Below are positions 1 to 12,601 of a DNA stretch of 64,000 nt, one piece after another. Both the position numbers and the translations under genes were made by a program. Position 1 is the stretch's first letter. The number at the start of each line of letters is the position of its first letter. The stretch comes from Ooceraea biroi. Its lineage: Eukaryota > Arthropoda > Insecta > Hymenoptera > Formicidae. The stretch is from NCBI RefSeq assembly GCF_003672135.1, contig NC_039509.1, positions 17,367,495-17,431,494 of the forward strand, given 5' to 3'. The notes below the pieces were generated by a model. It was not told the DNA's origin and did not search any database. It saw only the letters and a program-made list of their open reading frames with translations.

Positions 1-573
1 TGCGATAAATCACTGCCGCGACCTCGGCGCTCGTAATCAGCCGTCAGCTGCACTCTTCGTAAAATCCTCAACAATATACGCGTTCGATGAATGTTCGAGC
101 GTTATTCAAATTCGAATTTGTCGTCGCCATTTCGAGATTGCGCGAAATCCTCCAGCGCCTCATTAGCGCTCGTCATTTTGACGGGCAGGGGGTTGGTCGG
201 GGGACTCGGGGAAATGTCGCGTAAATTTTCGCGCGATAGAATCTCTGTCGATATCGACGAGAGCCGGCCGCGGGGACGTGTGTTAGCGCGCGCCGGATAA
301 AATCCGCGAGGACGATCCGAGTCGAGAAGACGGATTCATCGGCCCCCGACGTATATATATACATATACAATATATAAACGGCCGGCCATCGCGGGTCTGG
401 GTTCGAGGCTCGCGCGTATAAAAACGTCCATATCCCACCGGATTACCGGCAGTCATTGCGACACGGCCTGTCTCTCGTGATATGCGGGGCGCCGCGTCGC
501 GCGTCGTCGTCGCCGTCGTCGTCGTGGACAACGATTAAACGCCGTGCTCGTACGCTCAGGGCTCCGCGCGAGG
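1..573. other. Upstream/5' flank of GID4
   Basis: No coding sequence is supported here. The stretch is CpG-rich apart from a short AT run at about 350-378 (TATATA/CATATA). It contains two TATA-like motifs (about 371-378 and 417-424) and, about 150 bp before the GID4 start codon, a possible initiator TCATT at 453-457. It is best read as promoter plus 5'UTR of the following gene. Confidence 0.5.
417..424 (+). promoter_or_regulatory. Possible TATA box for GID4
   Basis: The motif TATAAAAA lies in CpG-rich DNA, followed by an initiator-like TCATT at 453-457. The spacing of about 38 bp is somewhat longer than the usual 30. It lies on the same strand as and upstream of the GID4 ATG at 574. This rests on the motif alone. 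Confidence 0.3.
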
Positions 574-1655
574 ATGCCGGTGAAGGTCGACGTGGTGCCG
601 CCGCCACCCGCGAACTCGAAACAGCCGGGTGTCACCAAGTCCCTGCTCTACAACGGTTCGCGCTTTCAGGGCTCGCAGAAGTCCAAGGGCAACAGTTACG
701 ACGTGGAGGTGGTGTTGCAGGTTAGAACCCTTCCCGTTCGTCCTCCGTCGTCGCTCGTGTCGTCACTTTTCAGAAATTGCGCCACAAATTGGAGAACGCG
801 ATCCATCGTCCTTCTCCCTCCCTCTCCCCTCCCCGCCCTTCTCCTCTCGGCGCCGTCGTGCGCTGCGAGGCGTCAACGGGTGTATCCGATGACTGATGAC
901 GATTTTCGGTGACACGCGAGACCGTTATTTCGCGCGAGACAAGTCCCCGTCCACCTCCTGTGTATCATTCTTGGTCACTCGTTCGCTCATTATCTCGTCT
1001 CTCATCTCGCTCTCTGAACTCCCCCGGTCACGAGGTGACGAGGGAATGTTTTGCTCGCGCGTACGCTTACGCTGACTGACTGTTACGTTGACAGCTCGTC
1101 ATTGACGGATATTGACGCCGGTTGATCGCGATTATAATCCATCGTGACGAGTCTTCACGTTGCGCCTCGTGTTACAGCACGTGGACGAGGAGAATAGTTA
1201 CCTGTGCGGATACCTGAAAATCAAAGGTCTGACTGAGGAGTTCCCGACGCTAACGACATTCTTTGACGGCGAGATTATCTCCAAGAAGTATCCGTTCCTG
1301 ACCCGCAAGTGGGACGCCGATGAGGACGTTGACAAGAAACACTGGGTTTGTATCGCTGTTTATCTGCTTCGAGTCACCATCCTTCCTTCATGTCATGCGT
1401 TTCTTCTTCTTATTGCAGAGCAAGTTCGAATCGTTCTGCCAATATGCCAAGACATTCAATTCCGATACGTTTGATTACGAGGCACTGAAGGGAACGGACT
1501 TTGTGTTCATGAGGTGGAAGGAACACTTTTTGGTTCCCGATCACACGATCAAGGACATCAACGGTGCCTCCTTCGCGGGATTCTATTACATTTGCTTCCA
1601 GAAGTCCGCTGCCACGATAGAGGGCTTTTATTATCATCGTAGTTCTGAATGGTAA
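574..1655 (+). CDS. Gid4: GID4, substrate receptor of the GID/CTLH E3 ubiquitin ligase
   Basis: Three exons join cleanly: 574-720, 1178-1345 and 1419-1655 (donors GTTAGA and GTTTGT, acceptors ACAG and GCAG), giving 183 aa. The product is the Vid24/GID4 beta-barrel. Visible family blocks are KSLLYNGSRFQGSQKSKGNSY near the N-terminus, CGYLKIKGLTEEFPTLTTFF in exon 2, and RWKEHFLVPD plus GASFAGFYYICF in exon 3, ending YYHRSSEW. In known homologues this fold binds Pro/N-degrons and recruits substrates to the CTLH ubiquitin ligase in the cytosol and nucleus. The start at 574 (MPVKVDV) is chosen because homology begins just after it; an in-frame ORF runs upstream to 544 but has no better ATG. The protein is shorter than the vertebrate form, which has an extra disordered N-terminus. 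The assignment is strong; only the exact start is uncertain. Confidence 0.92.
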
Positions 1656-2718
1656 AAAAATACGAGTTTGCTTATTACTTAGAGCAAGTTACCTGGTAAA
1701 CACCTAATCCTCCGACAAGTCTGAGCCCTGAAGAACGCGACTTGTACTTGAAAAGGGCATATTAAATGTGAAGTCAAGGAAACAATCACCCAGAGACCCA
1801 TTTCGTATTGTTTCAGGTATCAGTCTTTGAATCTGAGACACGTACCGGAGCACAGTATACAGATTTACGAGTTCAGGTGAAGTCAATACCTTTGCTGAAC
1901 AATCTCATGATATTTCACGTCTCTACCCTAGCATACAGATCTCATAAATTCGCCCCTTCGTAAGTCTTACTAGAAAACGAGTCTTATCGAGTTATTTAGT
2001 TATTTATCATGACATTGCAGTTTTGCGGAGACTCGCGGGCAGTAAGGATTTAGAATTTCATAACATCCTCGTAATCGACTATATTAAAGATCGTAAAGAT
2101 TCTAAGAATTGGAGTGCCTGTCTAATGAGTGATACGATTCATTATATGAATTGTGAAGTACTGATATGTAAAACGATTTTTCTCGAAAATAAATTATCTG
2201 ATAATTCTTATCATTTTAAATTGTTGGTGTTTGTTATTCGTCAGTACGCCAAATTTCTGAGGAGATTCACAATTTATATGCAATGGCATTAATTGTATTA
2301 TATCGATTACGTCAGACGTATATTATATTTTAAGCTACTGACTAAAGAATTCTCCGACTAAAATTCCATATATATATAGTGTATGTATTTACATGTGCAT
2401 GACGTTGAACATTAAATTATATTTTTAGGAATTTGCATTAAGAAAACTGCTAATTTCAATGTATGAAAAATATCTTTTTTTTAAAATGTATTTTGATATT
2501 TATGAGATCTGTTTGCTACGTTATAAACGATCAGGTGCAATTGTTGTTTGAATGAAGCTGTACGTATGTCGTAAAAAGACAGATATAATAAGCTTAAAAT
2601 CTACTTAAGGAAAAGGTAAACTCTTGAGATGTCGCAGTTTGATCTATATCTTGTGTTGGAACTATTTATTCGGTTACCTTACCACAGTCAATGTTCGACA
2701 GATTCGAATATTTTATGC

Positions 2719-2783
2719 ATAATATATATATATATATATGTATATACACATATATACATATATATGTGCGTGTGTGTGTGTAT
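2719..2783. repeat. Compound microsatellite (TA)n/(CATA)n/(TG)n
   Basis: An alternating TA run passes into CATA and then TG dinucleotides. Ordinary simple-sequence repeat in the GID4 3' flank. Confidence 0.9.
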
Positions 2784-5120
2784 AACTGATTTTAAGAATA
2801 GATATTATATAAGACACATGTTGGCTGTTCGTAAAACTCGTCTCCACGTTTTAATTAAATGTTAATGCGACGAGTTTTTTTTTAGGAAAATAATATATTA
2901 TTGCAATAAGCAATATCATATTACATATATGTGACTGTATATAAGTTTCGCGAATATATAATAACTAATGTACAGCTTATTGAAGATTTATATTGGCATA
3001 GTACAGCTTTCATTTGCGTGCGATGTTTATGAACCCGGTTTTTTGATTAACAGTGATATTGGTACGATACATCATATCTTACATTTTCTTGATATGCGTT
3101 TATTAGTACAATTATAATACTAATAATTCTCTCTTTTTTTTAATATTTGTGTTGACACAAAAATTTATTTAAATACTCAAAAGCATTAAGTAGAGCGCGG
3201 TACATATGCTTGCTACGCAATTATTTTAGATAAATCGGAAAAATCGTAGTACAGATCAATTGTACGTAAGAAAGATATAGATTTAATATAATATCCGCGA
3301 TACACTTGAGTATGCCGACATTGTTAATTATGCTAAGTTGAGCTTTATTATAAAAAACGATCTGCTGTTATTACATTTTTATTTGTAAGCTATACGTTGT
3401 TATGTGCACGTTTCTGCGCATGTATGCGCAAGAAGCGTATTGTCAGTTAATGATATCGGTTGTAAATGTGCTGTGGAAAATTTCATATATCAAATCTATC
3501 TCGAGTTGCGTTTTTTCAATAGAAAATATATTTTTCTTTGGAATCCGTGAAACTCCTCGACTCCAGTGTAAACTGAGTTTATCTCTGAATTTAGCTTTAG
3601 ATTTTCCTCTTTTTTTATAATATAATAGAAAATACAAGGTTTACTGACACTGGTACATTTATTTCACACTTGTTCATTGAGGGATTGTTTAACTGTTGAT
3701 TTACTTGATACATACATGTTCATAAATACTCAAATTTATTTTCACTATACAACCATATGTGCTTTAAAGTTGAACATATATGATATAGTAAATATAATTG
3801 AATGTAAATCGGCGTCGGATCAAGACTTGCTAATCCATACAATTCGAACTGTCGCAATTGGGGAGATATCGATTAGTGAAAGTTGTAGTACTTAGATGAA
3901 TAAAGACGTAATTATAATGTGCAAGAGAAAATATCGCCAGTTATCGCAGTAATTAGATTCGATAAGAAATTTGATTCAATTGTTTAACTTATTACAAGTA
4001 ATAAATTAAAAACACTTTTATTATGATACAATAAAAGGTAGAGCAGGCTGTCTATCTCTCATCTTTCAATAAAATCAGCATGTTATTATTAAATTAGAAA
4101 GCATTTTGTGGCAGACGGGACGGTATTTTCAATTCTCTTCCCCTTTTTCATACTTTATCCCTTCAGACTTGGACCCTTTAGATTCTCTTCGTATACAAGA
4201 AAGCTCTATTCTCTTTCGTAATACAAAAATCTGTATACATAGTGATAAACATGAACCGTTATTGTTAAAAATAACTCAAAGAAATTGTTTGAAATGTTTG
4301 CATACTGATTACACACATCATATAATGTATAGTGTGAAATTAAGTTTATTTAATATATCTCACAGACAAGTAAGCACATAATGTTTTATATATATATATT
4401 CATATATAAAACAATATTATGATATAATAATTCTTTTTATATATACACATAATATAATTTAGTTAAGTTCAACGTAATATAAATACATCTCATGTGCTTC
4501 CCTGGCATCGAGCAATTTGTTACAGATCATCGTTAGAGATCGAGTGTGTTTCTATCTATCTAGCTCTCTATCCATCTCTATTCATCTATATTACACACAA
4601 ACGCATCTCCTGCAATCTTACACTGTACATGTTAATTTATTCTTACGTTTAAGTGAAATTAAATAAGACGATACTTTTTTTTAAATAAATTTACGTAAAC
4701 TCGGACTGCTTTCGGATTCCGTTGAACCTGGAAAACAAAATTGCTTCGTGTGTGTGTGACTCGATTCAATTTACATAATAAACGTAACACACAAAGAATC
4801 GCATCGAAGAATCAATCGATCAACCTAATATAATATAAAAAAATTTGTGCCGTGGAGGGAGCTGATTTATTGCTCTTTATATAAAATCGCATCTCCTTAA
4901 AAAATATATATCGCTCTTCCTCACGGTAATCGATAGTTTCTGGTAATAAAAGGATTTCACGAAGGGACAAGCAATCAAAAATATATATATATATATATTA
5001 TATACACACATACGCGCATGTGTATGTCAATTTCGGACTTGTGTTTGTGTATACTATGTAATATACATCACTAATATATATCTCGAGTTGTAGCTGCTCT
5101 AAACTTTCTACATTTACTAT

Positions 5121-5145
5121 CATTATCATCATCATCATCATCATC
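5121..5145. repeat. (ATC)n microsatellite
   Basis: About seven consecutive ATC/TCA triplets in the noncoding region between GID4 and Rab40. Confidence 0.85.
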
Positions 5146-5939
5146 CTTACGCTATCTATCATCATCTACACCACAAACCACCGTTAGAGTTGGTGAACTT
5201 GTACTTTTCAGTTCATTACTCGCTTCTTTCCTGAGCTTACATTTAAAAAAAAAGAATAAAAGAACATTCCACACACAGAGACACGTTTGTTAAATGGAGG
5301 AGGAGGAGAAGATACTTTTTCAAACAACGGCCAAAACGGAACGATGTAAGTAAGAACTTTAAAGTATGGCCACACTCGAGTCATATAATATATAATAAAT
5401 ATATTATCGGAGATATATATATATGTATATTTCATATTTTCTGGAATTTCTCTTTCGTGATGGGAAATTTATACGAGTTCTCTGCGATCGATGATACACT
5501 GTGTAATGATATACTAATGCCTAAGCATCTCCCTATGCTTATATGCCATGTTAACGTTAATTTATACATCTTCTCCTCTATATCTCGTACAACGGATGGC
5601 ACAGGTATGCGACAGTTTGTCTCTCATAAGCTCGTCAATTATCGTCGTGGAGTTGTGCACTGGTTTCGCGAATGTGTGTGTGTGTACGTGTGTATATGCG
5701 TGTATGAGATGCGTATATTAAACGCAGCAGGTCATCAACATTGGCAAGTGGCGAGATTGAGATGATTTTATAAATATAACACTAATCTCGTGGTGACAAT
5801 TATTACCAATTATGAGATAACATCGCGAACATCAACGCATATTCTGTATTCTCGGTAAAACGGAAGGAGCTGAAGAGGAGAAACGCCGATCACTGCTTTT
5901 TGTAAATCGTTACCCTGATTGCTCTCCTTTTTATCGCTC

Positions 5940-7255
5940 TCAAGACACCGTGCAGGAATTGCGACCGACGCAGCTCGTACGTGAGTCCGTAATGCTGCCG
6001 GGCGAGCTACCTGGCGTTGATAATCCGTTGTTGTGATGTCCGACCCCGACGAAGCGCAACTTCCGATGATGCGAGCCCAGACTCTTGCTGGAACTTAGCG
6101 AGCGGTTGCCATTGTAACGTAACTGCGACGTCGTTGTCATCGCGTACGATTTTAAATGTGACTTGATCGACTTGGGCAGCGGCAGCTGATCGATGCCGTA
6201 AACCGTCGTCCGAGCCACTATCGCGCGACAGGCCAGTTCTTGCAGACTGAGCACTGCGAAGGCAAAGAGTTTTCTTGGTATTTTGCACCTTGGCTCAATA
6301 GATTCAAATTCAATTGCTATTTACTATACCTTTATTAGATCGCCACAATCTTTCCATGCCATTTCTGTGTAGAGCCATACGGGACAGCTCTGAGAAGCTC
6401 TCGCGAATGTTGAAGTCGCAGAGAGGCGATACCTCGAAGAACGCCATTCGATTTTTAGCTGCATACGCTTCTGCATCTCGTTCTCCCACTTGCCTCTTGA
6501 AAGCTAAGTGGAGACGATTGCCGACCAATACTTTTGGCACACCAGGTGCATGCTACAAGAGTTTGAATCAATTAGAAGATACAGTCGTGGAAATTATTGG
6601 AGATACTTGGATGCTTTTCGCCACTAACCTCTTCCACTTCTTTCAGCCATCTATCGATGCCATCGAAAGACCATTTATTGGTAATATCGTACACCAGGAG
6701 TATACCCTGAGCACCCCTGGAGTAAGATCTAATGATTGTGCAAAATCTACCTTGGCCTGACGTATCCCATAATTGCAGTTTTACTCGCTTTCCATCCAAT
6801 AGGATAGTGGTAGTTTTATAAGCTAGAAACAAACCGAATGATTAGTCCCAAGTCCGGGACAGCGAAAACAAATTTCAAGAAGAGAGTTTATCATGGACAA
6901 CCGGCACCTATCAGATTCTACTTGTCTACATATTATCAGTCAACAGACTAAACCTTTTTAACGGGCAATATTAAACTAATATAATTACTGCATTATAAAC
7001 TGGATACTTTGATCAAACATACATTGCATATGCATTTTGTTGCATATTGAAAGGAAAATATTCGGAAGCGTCATTTCGAGAGTAAAAGGACATACCGCTG
7101 CCACTGCAGAACGGCGACTCCGCAGCACCATCCTCAAGGCCACTCAAGATCTCCTGCTTGCCGACATCGCTGTCACCCACCAGCAGGAACTTGAGCAGAT
7201 AGTCGTACTGTTTCTCTTGACGAGGCTTTGCCGTGCTGGCCTCACCTGCAGCCAT
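5940..7255 (-). CDS. Rab40: Rab40, Rab GTPase with SOCS box (Cullin-5 ligase adaptor)
   Basis: Four exons on the minus strand: 7255-7096, 6822-6629, 6552-6330 and 6253-5940, with all junctions GT-AG and in phase, give 296 aa. The N-terminal GTPase domain (about 17-185) has the family's unusual motifs: P-loop GDSDVGKQE (27-35), WDTSGQGRF (72-80) and GNRL (129-132) in place of NKxD. A SOCS box follows (LSLQELACRAIV, about 194-205) with the Cul5-box LPLP at 216-219, then a Ser-rich tail ending CTVS, a possible prenylation box. In known homologues Rab40 is a membrane-associated receptor of a Cullin-5/Elongin ubiquitin ligase. The start at 7255 (MAAGEAS) is preferred over an upstream in-frame ATG at 7273 because of length and similarity to relatives. 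It faces GID4 tail to tail and FoxK head to head. Confidence 0.93.
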
Positions 7256-8220
7256 AATATCCGCCTGTCGCAAACCCTGAGCATACTGCAGACGGCCCTC
7301 GGAGCAGTAACGCTCGCCTTACTGCTGTTACTGTAGCTGTTGTCGTAGCCACGCTTTCCCCCGGACTTGCGATCTGCGAACGAACCCACCAGCAGCAGCA
7401 GCAGCTCGACGGTAACGACCAGCACCTCCTGGTGAAAGCTATCGCATCGTACCACGGTGCACGAGATAGCCGCGTCGACACTCTCATGGATCCCGGTCGA
7501 TCGAGATTAATAGTCGGCGCTTGTGTGACCGTCTCGCGATTTGTCTCCCTTCCTCACGTCGCCGATCGCGAATCAGTTCCAACAACGCGCACGCGGATCA
7601 TAACAAAACAAAACTGCAATTCTACGCTTTCTCCGCTGCTGTCGCGCTACCCCTGCCACCGCTCTGCCTCGCATGATATCACGCATCGAGGTGTGCGCCG
7701 TCACGAATTCGCGAAGGTCGAGTGCGTTCGTGATTGCACCGTTCGCGGCGAACTCTGTGCCCGTTTCCATCGACCGCGCTACCTCGAACACACTTCCCAC
7801 GTGTATTTTTAATTTTAAATCGAAATTTAAGTGCCGGTTGAGAGAAAAAACGAACAGATTAAAAAAATTAATTTTTTTTACATTTTTTAGATAAACTTTG
7901 TTCATGGAGAAAATAAAAATCCTGGTTTCAAGTATCGAAATATGCGCAGCTGTGGGTAAGTTCCATTTATTGCTCGTAATGCTCAGATTGCTCCTCATGC
8001 CGCTTGATTGGCGCTTGTAACGTTCAGCAAATGTTTCAAGTAAACAACTTCAGGGCATTAAATGATCGTTCACGACACCCGCACTGAGGAAGTGGGTCGG
8101 CGTTGAGAATTTGACTCATAATAGAGACCCATAATGATATAATAGAAACCCTTTAATCAGTCATGAAATAACGTTCCTGATTTTGATTGGTTCCGCCATG
8201 TTTGGGTTAATTAGTAATTA

Positions 8221-8307
8221 GCACTGTGAACGCTACAAGATACTTTCTATTTTTTCTTCTTTCAAATAAAAAGAAGAATAGAAAGAGTTTTGTAGCATTC
8301 ACGGTGC
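8221..8307. mobile_element. Short palindromic MITE-like element with TA flanks
   Basis: The two halves are near-perfect reverse complements. The left arm begins GCACTGTGAACGCTACAA and the right arm ends TTGTAGCATTCACGGTGC. Complementarity continues into a TTTCTATT/TTCTTC stem and a small loop. Both outer edges are flanked by TA (8219-8220 and 8308-8309), as expected for a TA target-site duplication of a Tc1/mariner-mobilised MITE. A structured RNA hairpin is the alternative. Confidence 0.6.
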
Positions 8308-9175
8308 TATATAAATAGTAAAACTATGGCAATGCATAACATTAAAGACAAAAATAAAAGTTTATCTTTTATCTATGTTTTATATATTTTTCTTTTCATT
8401 AAAAATACCATGCTTTGAAAATTGAATCTCCCGTCATGACTATTTTCGCCAAAACATGATATTGCCGATCTAACTTAGACCTTAAAATGATTCAAGGGTC
8501 ACTAACCTATAATGCATTACAATTTATTATTTCGCAGTATGCAACTTGTATGTTTTTATTTTTTCGAGGAACAGGTGCTTAGTTCGTCGCTATATAGGGA
8601 CTTTACATGCAGTCAAAGAGAATTCACTAGAATTTGAGTATACAAGATACATGTAACTAACACGAATAAACCTCTCGTCTGATTCAATTACAAGGCAAAA
8701 GATTCATACGAGACTCTGATATTTATCAATCTTAAATCTTGTAGAAGATCGTCGCAATGTCTCGCGTTTAACATTACAGATCCCGGGAAAGGGAGAGTTA
8801 AATGGATGAGAGAAACAAAAGTAGGAGAAAAATATCCAAGCGAGAGCACACGCAATCTCGCGTCAATCCACGCGGCACTCGCTCGCTTTCGAACGTGGCG
8901 CTGATTCGTAATCGCGGTGTCACGTGGTGACCACCCACGTTTCGGCTTGTGGATAAACAAGAAGAAAATATTTGTGCGCGCGATACATCGTTACCCGACC
9001 GTCACCCGACCGTCACCCGTCATCGCCGCCCTCGTCTGTTTACTGCCGGTTGTTCTCACTGACGCAGCTTTTGTTGCATCATTGTTGCCGGTCGAGCGAA
9101 TCGACGACGCTTCGTGTCTCGTGCCTTTACAACCGCGGAAGCGGGAAACGAATCTCGGAGGAAGTGTCGTCTCTA

Positions 9176-9220
9176 ACCACCACCACCGCCGCCGCCGTTG
9201 TCGTCGTCGTCGTCGTCGTT
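9176..9220. repeat. Triplet repeat tract (ACC)n(GCC)n(GTC)n
   Basis: Successive runs of ACC, GCC and GTC triplets. They keep several frames open at once and generate false ORFs on both strands. Noncoding in this context, upstream of FoxK. Confidence 0.85.
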
Positions 9221-9543
9221 GAGGTCGCAACGAGACTCAAGAGGCATCTCGCGCGCGCAGTGTGTGTGTGCACGGTACGAGTTACCCGTATGTGCGTAAC
9301 GTAACGGACACGCGCGGTGCCGTGTGCGACACACGCTGTTGGGTGTGTGTATATGTGTGTGTGTATCATCGCGCACGCACGTACGCACTCGAAGGCACTC
9401 CGGCGAACCCGCTGCGAAGCAGGAAACGACACACCGGGGCGGCGCGGAGAAAGGAGAGCTCGAGAAATAGCCGGCCATATTTCGCGCGGGTGTAACACCT
9501 CGCGTGCGTGTGCATACACATCCGCGCCGTGTACGTACTGACA

Positions 9544-9565
9544 CTCTCTCTCTCTCTCTCTCTCT
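9544..9565. repeat. (CT)n microsatellite
   Basis: Uninterrupted CT dinucleotides upstream of FoxK, within a longer pyrimidine-rich region. Confidence 0.9.
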
Positions 9566-10128
9566 TACATGCTCGTCTCCCGTCCCGCCTCTGGTGTGTG
9601 GTGTACATTGTATGCGTGTGTGTGTGCGGTCTCTCGAGCATCTTTATCACCGCTCTGATTTTCTTTCCCCTCTCGGCTTTTTCTTCCTCACGCGCGTCTC
9701 GTCCCTCTCCCTCCCTCCTTCCCCTCCCCCCTCCGGCGCTCTATCTTTGTTTGGTCTCTCATTCCTCCTGCATATCTCATTTTCTATCCGTCTCTGTCTC
9801 GTGTCGCATTTTTGTCACCGTCTATAATCGTGTAGTAAACGGTACGGTGTCGTACGTTCTTACCGGTCTCTCCGCCGTGAGTTTGTTTTCTGGCGTGTAC
9901 GCGCGCCTATTTATCTAGCGTATCTTGCCTGTCGATGTATCTTTCGATTTAGCGGTTATCTATTTATCCACATCCATCGTTGCGTCCCGCTTCTCGTCTC
10001 GCAGGTCTCCCTCTCTCGCGCGCTCGCTCCCTCTCTCTCGCTCCCCACACACGTCCGACTCCGCTGTCTTCCTTTCGTTCCCGTGCTGCTCTTAACTACA
10101 CTACGGCTCATCATTCGCTCGCGGTGCT

Positions 10129-12601
10129 ATGTCTACGTACTCTCGTACCCAGGAGAGCGACGCGTGGGCTCTTCTGGCGTTGAAGTCGGCACCGGCCAGT
10201 CCGACGAAGATGCAGTGGAACCCAGAGTCGAAGGGCGCGCCGATAGCGCGGCTCGAGGGCCGCGAGTTCGAGTATATGGTTAGGCAGCGGCGCATTACGA
10301 TCGGCCGCAACAGCAGCAAGGGTGAGGTCGACGTCAACATGGGCCACTCCAGCTTTATCTCGCGGCGGCACCTCGAGATCTTCTACGACCACCCGTTCTT
10401 CTTCATGATGTGCAGCGGCAAGAACGGCGTATTCGTCGACGGAGTGTTTCAGCGCAAGGGCGCTCCGGCCTTTCAACTGCCACGGACGTGAGTTTTTCTA
10501 CAAAATCTATTCGGATTTACACATGACCGGCAAATGTTCCGCGTTCCTTTCTTTCTCTCTCTCTTTGTTTTTTCGCTTCCTTTTCGTAATCGTAATCTGT
10601 TGATGAACATTGGGCGCAGTTTAGCGACGTTGTCCTAAATTGCACAAGTTGTTCCTGTTGAATGGCATGTTGGGAGCGTAGATTACATATTGTAGTTTGC
10701 TAACGCTATTAAAGGCAAGATAAAAAAAAACGTACTAATAAATATTGACACAAACTGTAATGTGTGACAGTTTTGTGGCACTGTAGCCGAGAAGAGTAAT
10801 TTTGCTCAACTCTTGCTCGGACAGTAAATTTATTTTACAATTTCTTCCTATTGTTTGTTGTTTGTAGAGTCAAAAACTGATGTAACCATAGATGTAACAT
10901 ACTTCAACTCACTTCAAGATGGTGTAACTCACACTTCAAAGAGTGTTTAATGGTATTGCAGATGTACATTCAGATTTCCAAGTACAACAATAAGGCTGAT
11001 CTTCCAGTCACTTGTGGACGAGCAAGAACAGAGCAACATTCGCGTACCTTCACCACCGAAACAAAGGGCACCGTTACCACCGTTGCGGATAAACATACCT
11101 GATACTGGATACAGTAGCCCATTCCCGTCACCCACGGGAACGATCAGTGCTGCTAACTCCTGCCCGGCCAGTCCGCGGGCCGGTCAGGGTAGACGGAACG
11201 TTTCGGCGGACCTGCACATGGTAGCAGCATATGTGGCAGGCAACGCCGCCGCGGCGAATGATTCTCAGAATTCCACTTTGGAGAGGCACAATATAGAGAG
11301 GCACGAAAGCGGACAGAGCTCAAGCAGGCAGATGAGTCCCGAGCCCGCGGAGATGCGTTACCGCGCGGGCAATAATTCTGGACCGAACGGTACCGCGCCA
11401 CACTACAGTCCACCAAAGGACGACTCGAAACCACCCTACTCGTATGCACAGCTAATCGTGCAGGCGATAATATCGGCGCCGGATAGACAACTCACCCTGT
11501 CGGGCATCTATTCTTATATCACCAAGAATTATCCGTATTACAGGACCGCGGATAAGGGCTGGCAGAACTCCATTCGACACAATTTATCATTAAATCGTTA
11601 CTTCATCAAGGTGCCCAGAAGCCAGGAGGAGCCGGGCAAAGGCTCATTCTGGAAAATAGATCCTCACTCAGAGACGAAACTCATTGACCAAGCTTTCCGA
11701 CGAAGACGACAGCGTGGTGTACCCTGCTTCCGCGCTCCCTTCGGAACATTATCATCGAGGTAATGTCAAAGTGTTGCGCTGCAAAAGGCAGTTTTTCCTG
11801 TATTCGCGAATATTGAGCGGTAGTTGATCCTGAAGAGGCGTTTGATATTTTCACATTGTCGTAGGAGTGCGCCAGCCTCGCCGTCTCATGTCGGGATCAG
11901 CGGATTGATGACGCCCGAGTGTCTAAGCAGAGAGGCTTCCCCGGGTCCGGAACCGTATCCGGACAGTTTGGTACCATCACCGGCTGGGCAACTCGCGACG
12001 AGTCAGTCGGCGCCTGGTTCACCCGGCCATCCGTACACGTCGACATCCCAGTCGGCTCACAAAGGACGTCTGATGCAAGCAATCGTAACAAATGGCATTG
12101 GCAGCGATACCGGAAGAGAAGGTACGAATCCTACTCGCAAATTTCTCTCTCTGCTCTTCTGTTTTGTTTGTAAACGAGATGTTTTGTGCCTTACCTGTTG
12201 AAGTAGAAAAATACCTGCTGCCTGGAAATACTGTAGAGGACCATTCTTTATCTCCGGCTGGTCAGTACAGTCCAGCTCCCGTTATTGTACAAACAACGTA
12301 TAATTACAGGTACGCAGTCGCCGTAAGCTTGCGTGTTCATGTTCTCGATTTCGCGTTTCGTCGACGCGATGATCACATCCGGCTTTTCTTTTTAATAATC
12401 TCACGTGAATTTTTTTCCGTTCTCGACAGTGGAAATTTTATTCCCGATGCTGGCGTCGGTGGGATTAACAAACGCGGTCACGAGGAGTCGGACAGCTCGC
12501 CAGGTTCACCAGCGCCGCTCGCAATCGTCGAGAGCCCTGAGCCACCCGAGCAGCCGATGCAGCCGAAACGTCAACGTATTCACGAGACGGACGATCATTG
12601 A
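10129..12601 (+). CDS. FoxK: FoxK forkhead transcription factor (FHA + forkhead domains)
   Basis: Five exons: 10129-10487, 10962-11759, 11865-12121, 12204-12309 and 12430-12601, giving about 563 aa. Residues about 41-140 form an FHA domain with the phosphothreonine-binding signature (TIGR at 57-60, SFISRRH at 75-81). Residues about 274-368 form the forkhead winged helix, starting KPPYSYAQLI and including the recognition helix WQNSIRHNLSLN (about 320-331). The segment RQRGVPCFR...PFGTLSSR then SAPASPSH and TPECLSREASP is diagnostic of the FOXK subfamily. The C-terminus ends in a basic Pro/Ser-rich tail (QPKRQRIHETDDH). In known homologues FoxK proteins are nuclear regulators of metabolism, autophagy and differentiation. 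The exon 4 acceptor is a tandem AAGTAG site (see findings). The ATG at 10129 is the first in frame before the FHA domain. Confidence 0.93.

Larger units (their letters stand above)
1656..5939. other. AT-rich intergenic/3'UTR region between GID4 and Rab40
   Basis: This is the shared 3' flank of two converging genes. It is strongly AT-rich with no ORF that looks coding; all short ORFs lack family motifs and consistent splice partners. It contains microsatellites: mixed TA/CATA/TG at 2719-2783, TA/CA at 4979-5030, an ATC run at 5121-5145, and TA at 5407-5428. Long 3'UTRs of GID4 and Rab40 probably occupy part of it, but I cannot place their ends. Confidence 0.6.
7256..10128. other. Intergenic region between Rab40 and FoxK (divergent promoters)
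   Basis: No recognisable gene. The 7256-7800 part is moderately GC-rich and should hold the Rab40 5'UTR and promoter. The 7800-8700 part is AT-rich and carries a short inverted-repeat element (8221-8307). From about 8880 to 10128 the DNA is CpG-rich with pyrimidine tracts, triplet runs (9176-9220), TG runs and a CT run (9544-9565); this is probably FoxK promoter and 5'UTR. ORFs here are produced by the low-complexity sequence and show no family similarity. Confidence 0.6.

Noticed and set aside
9127..9544. His/Thr- and Cys-rich ORFs around 9.1-9.5 kb
   Set aside because: Produced by TG/CA and triplet repeats; no homology.
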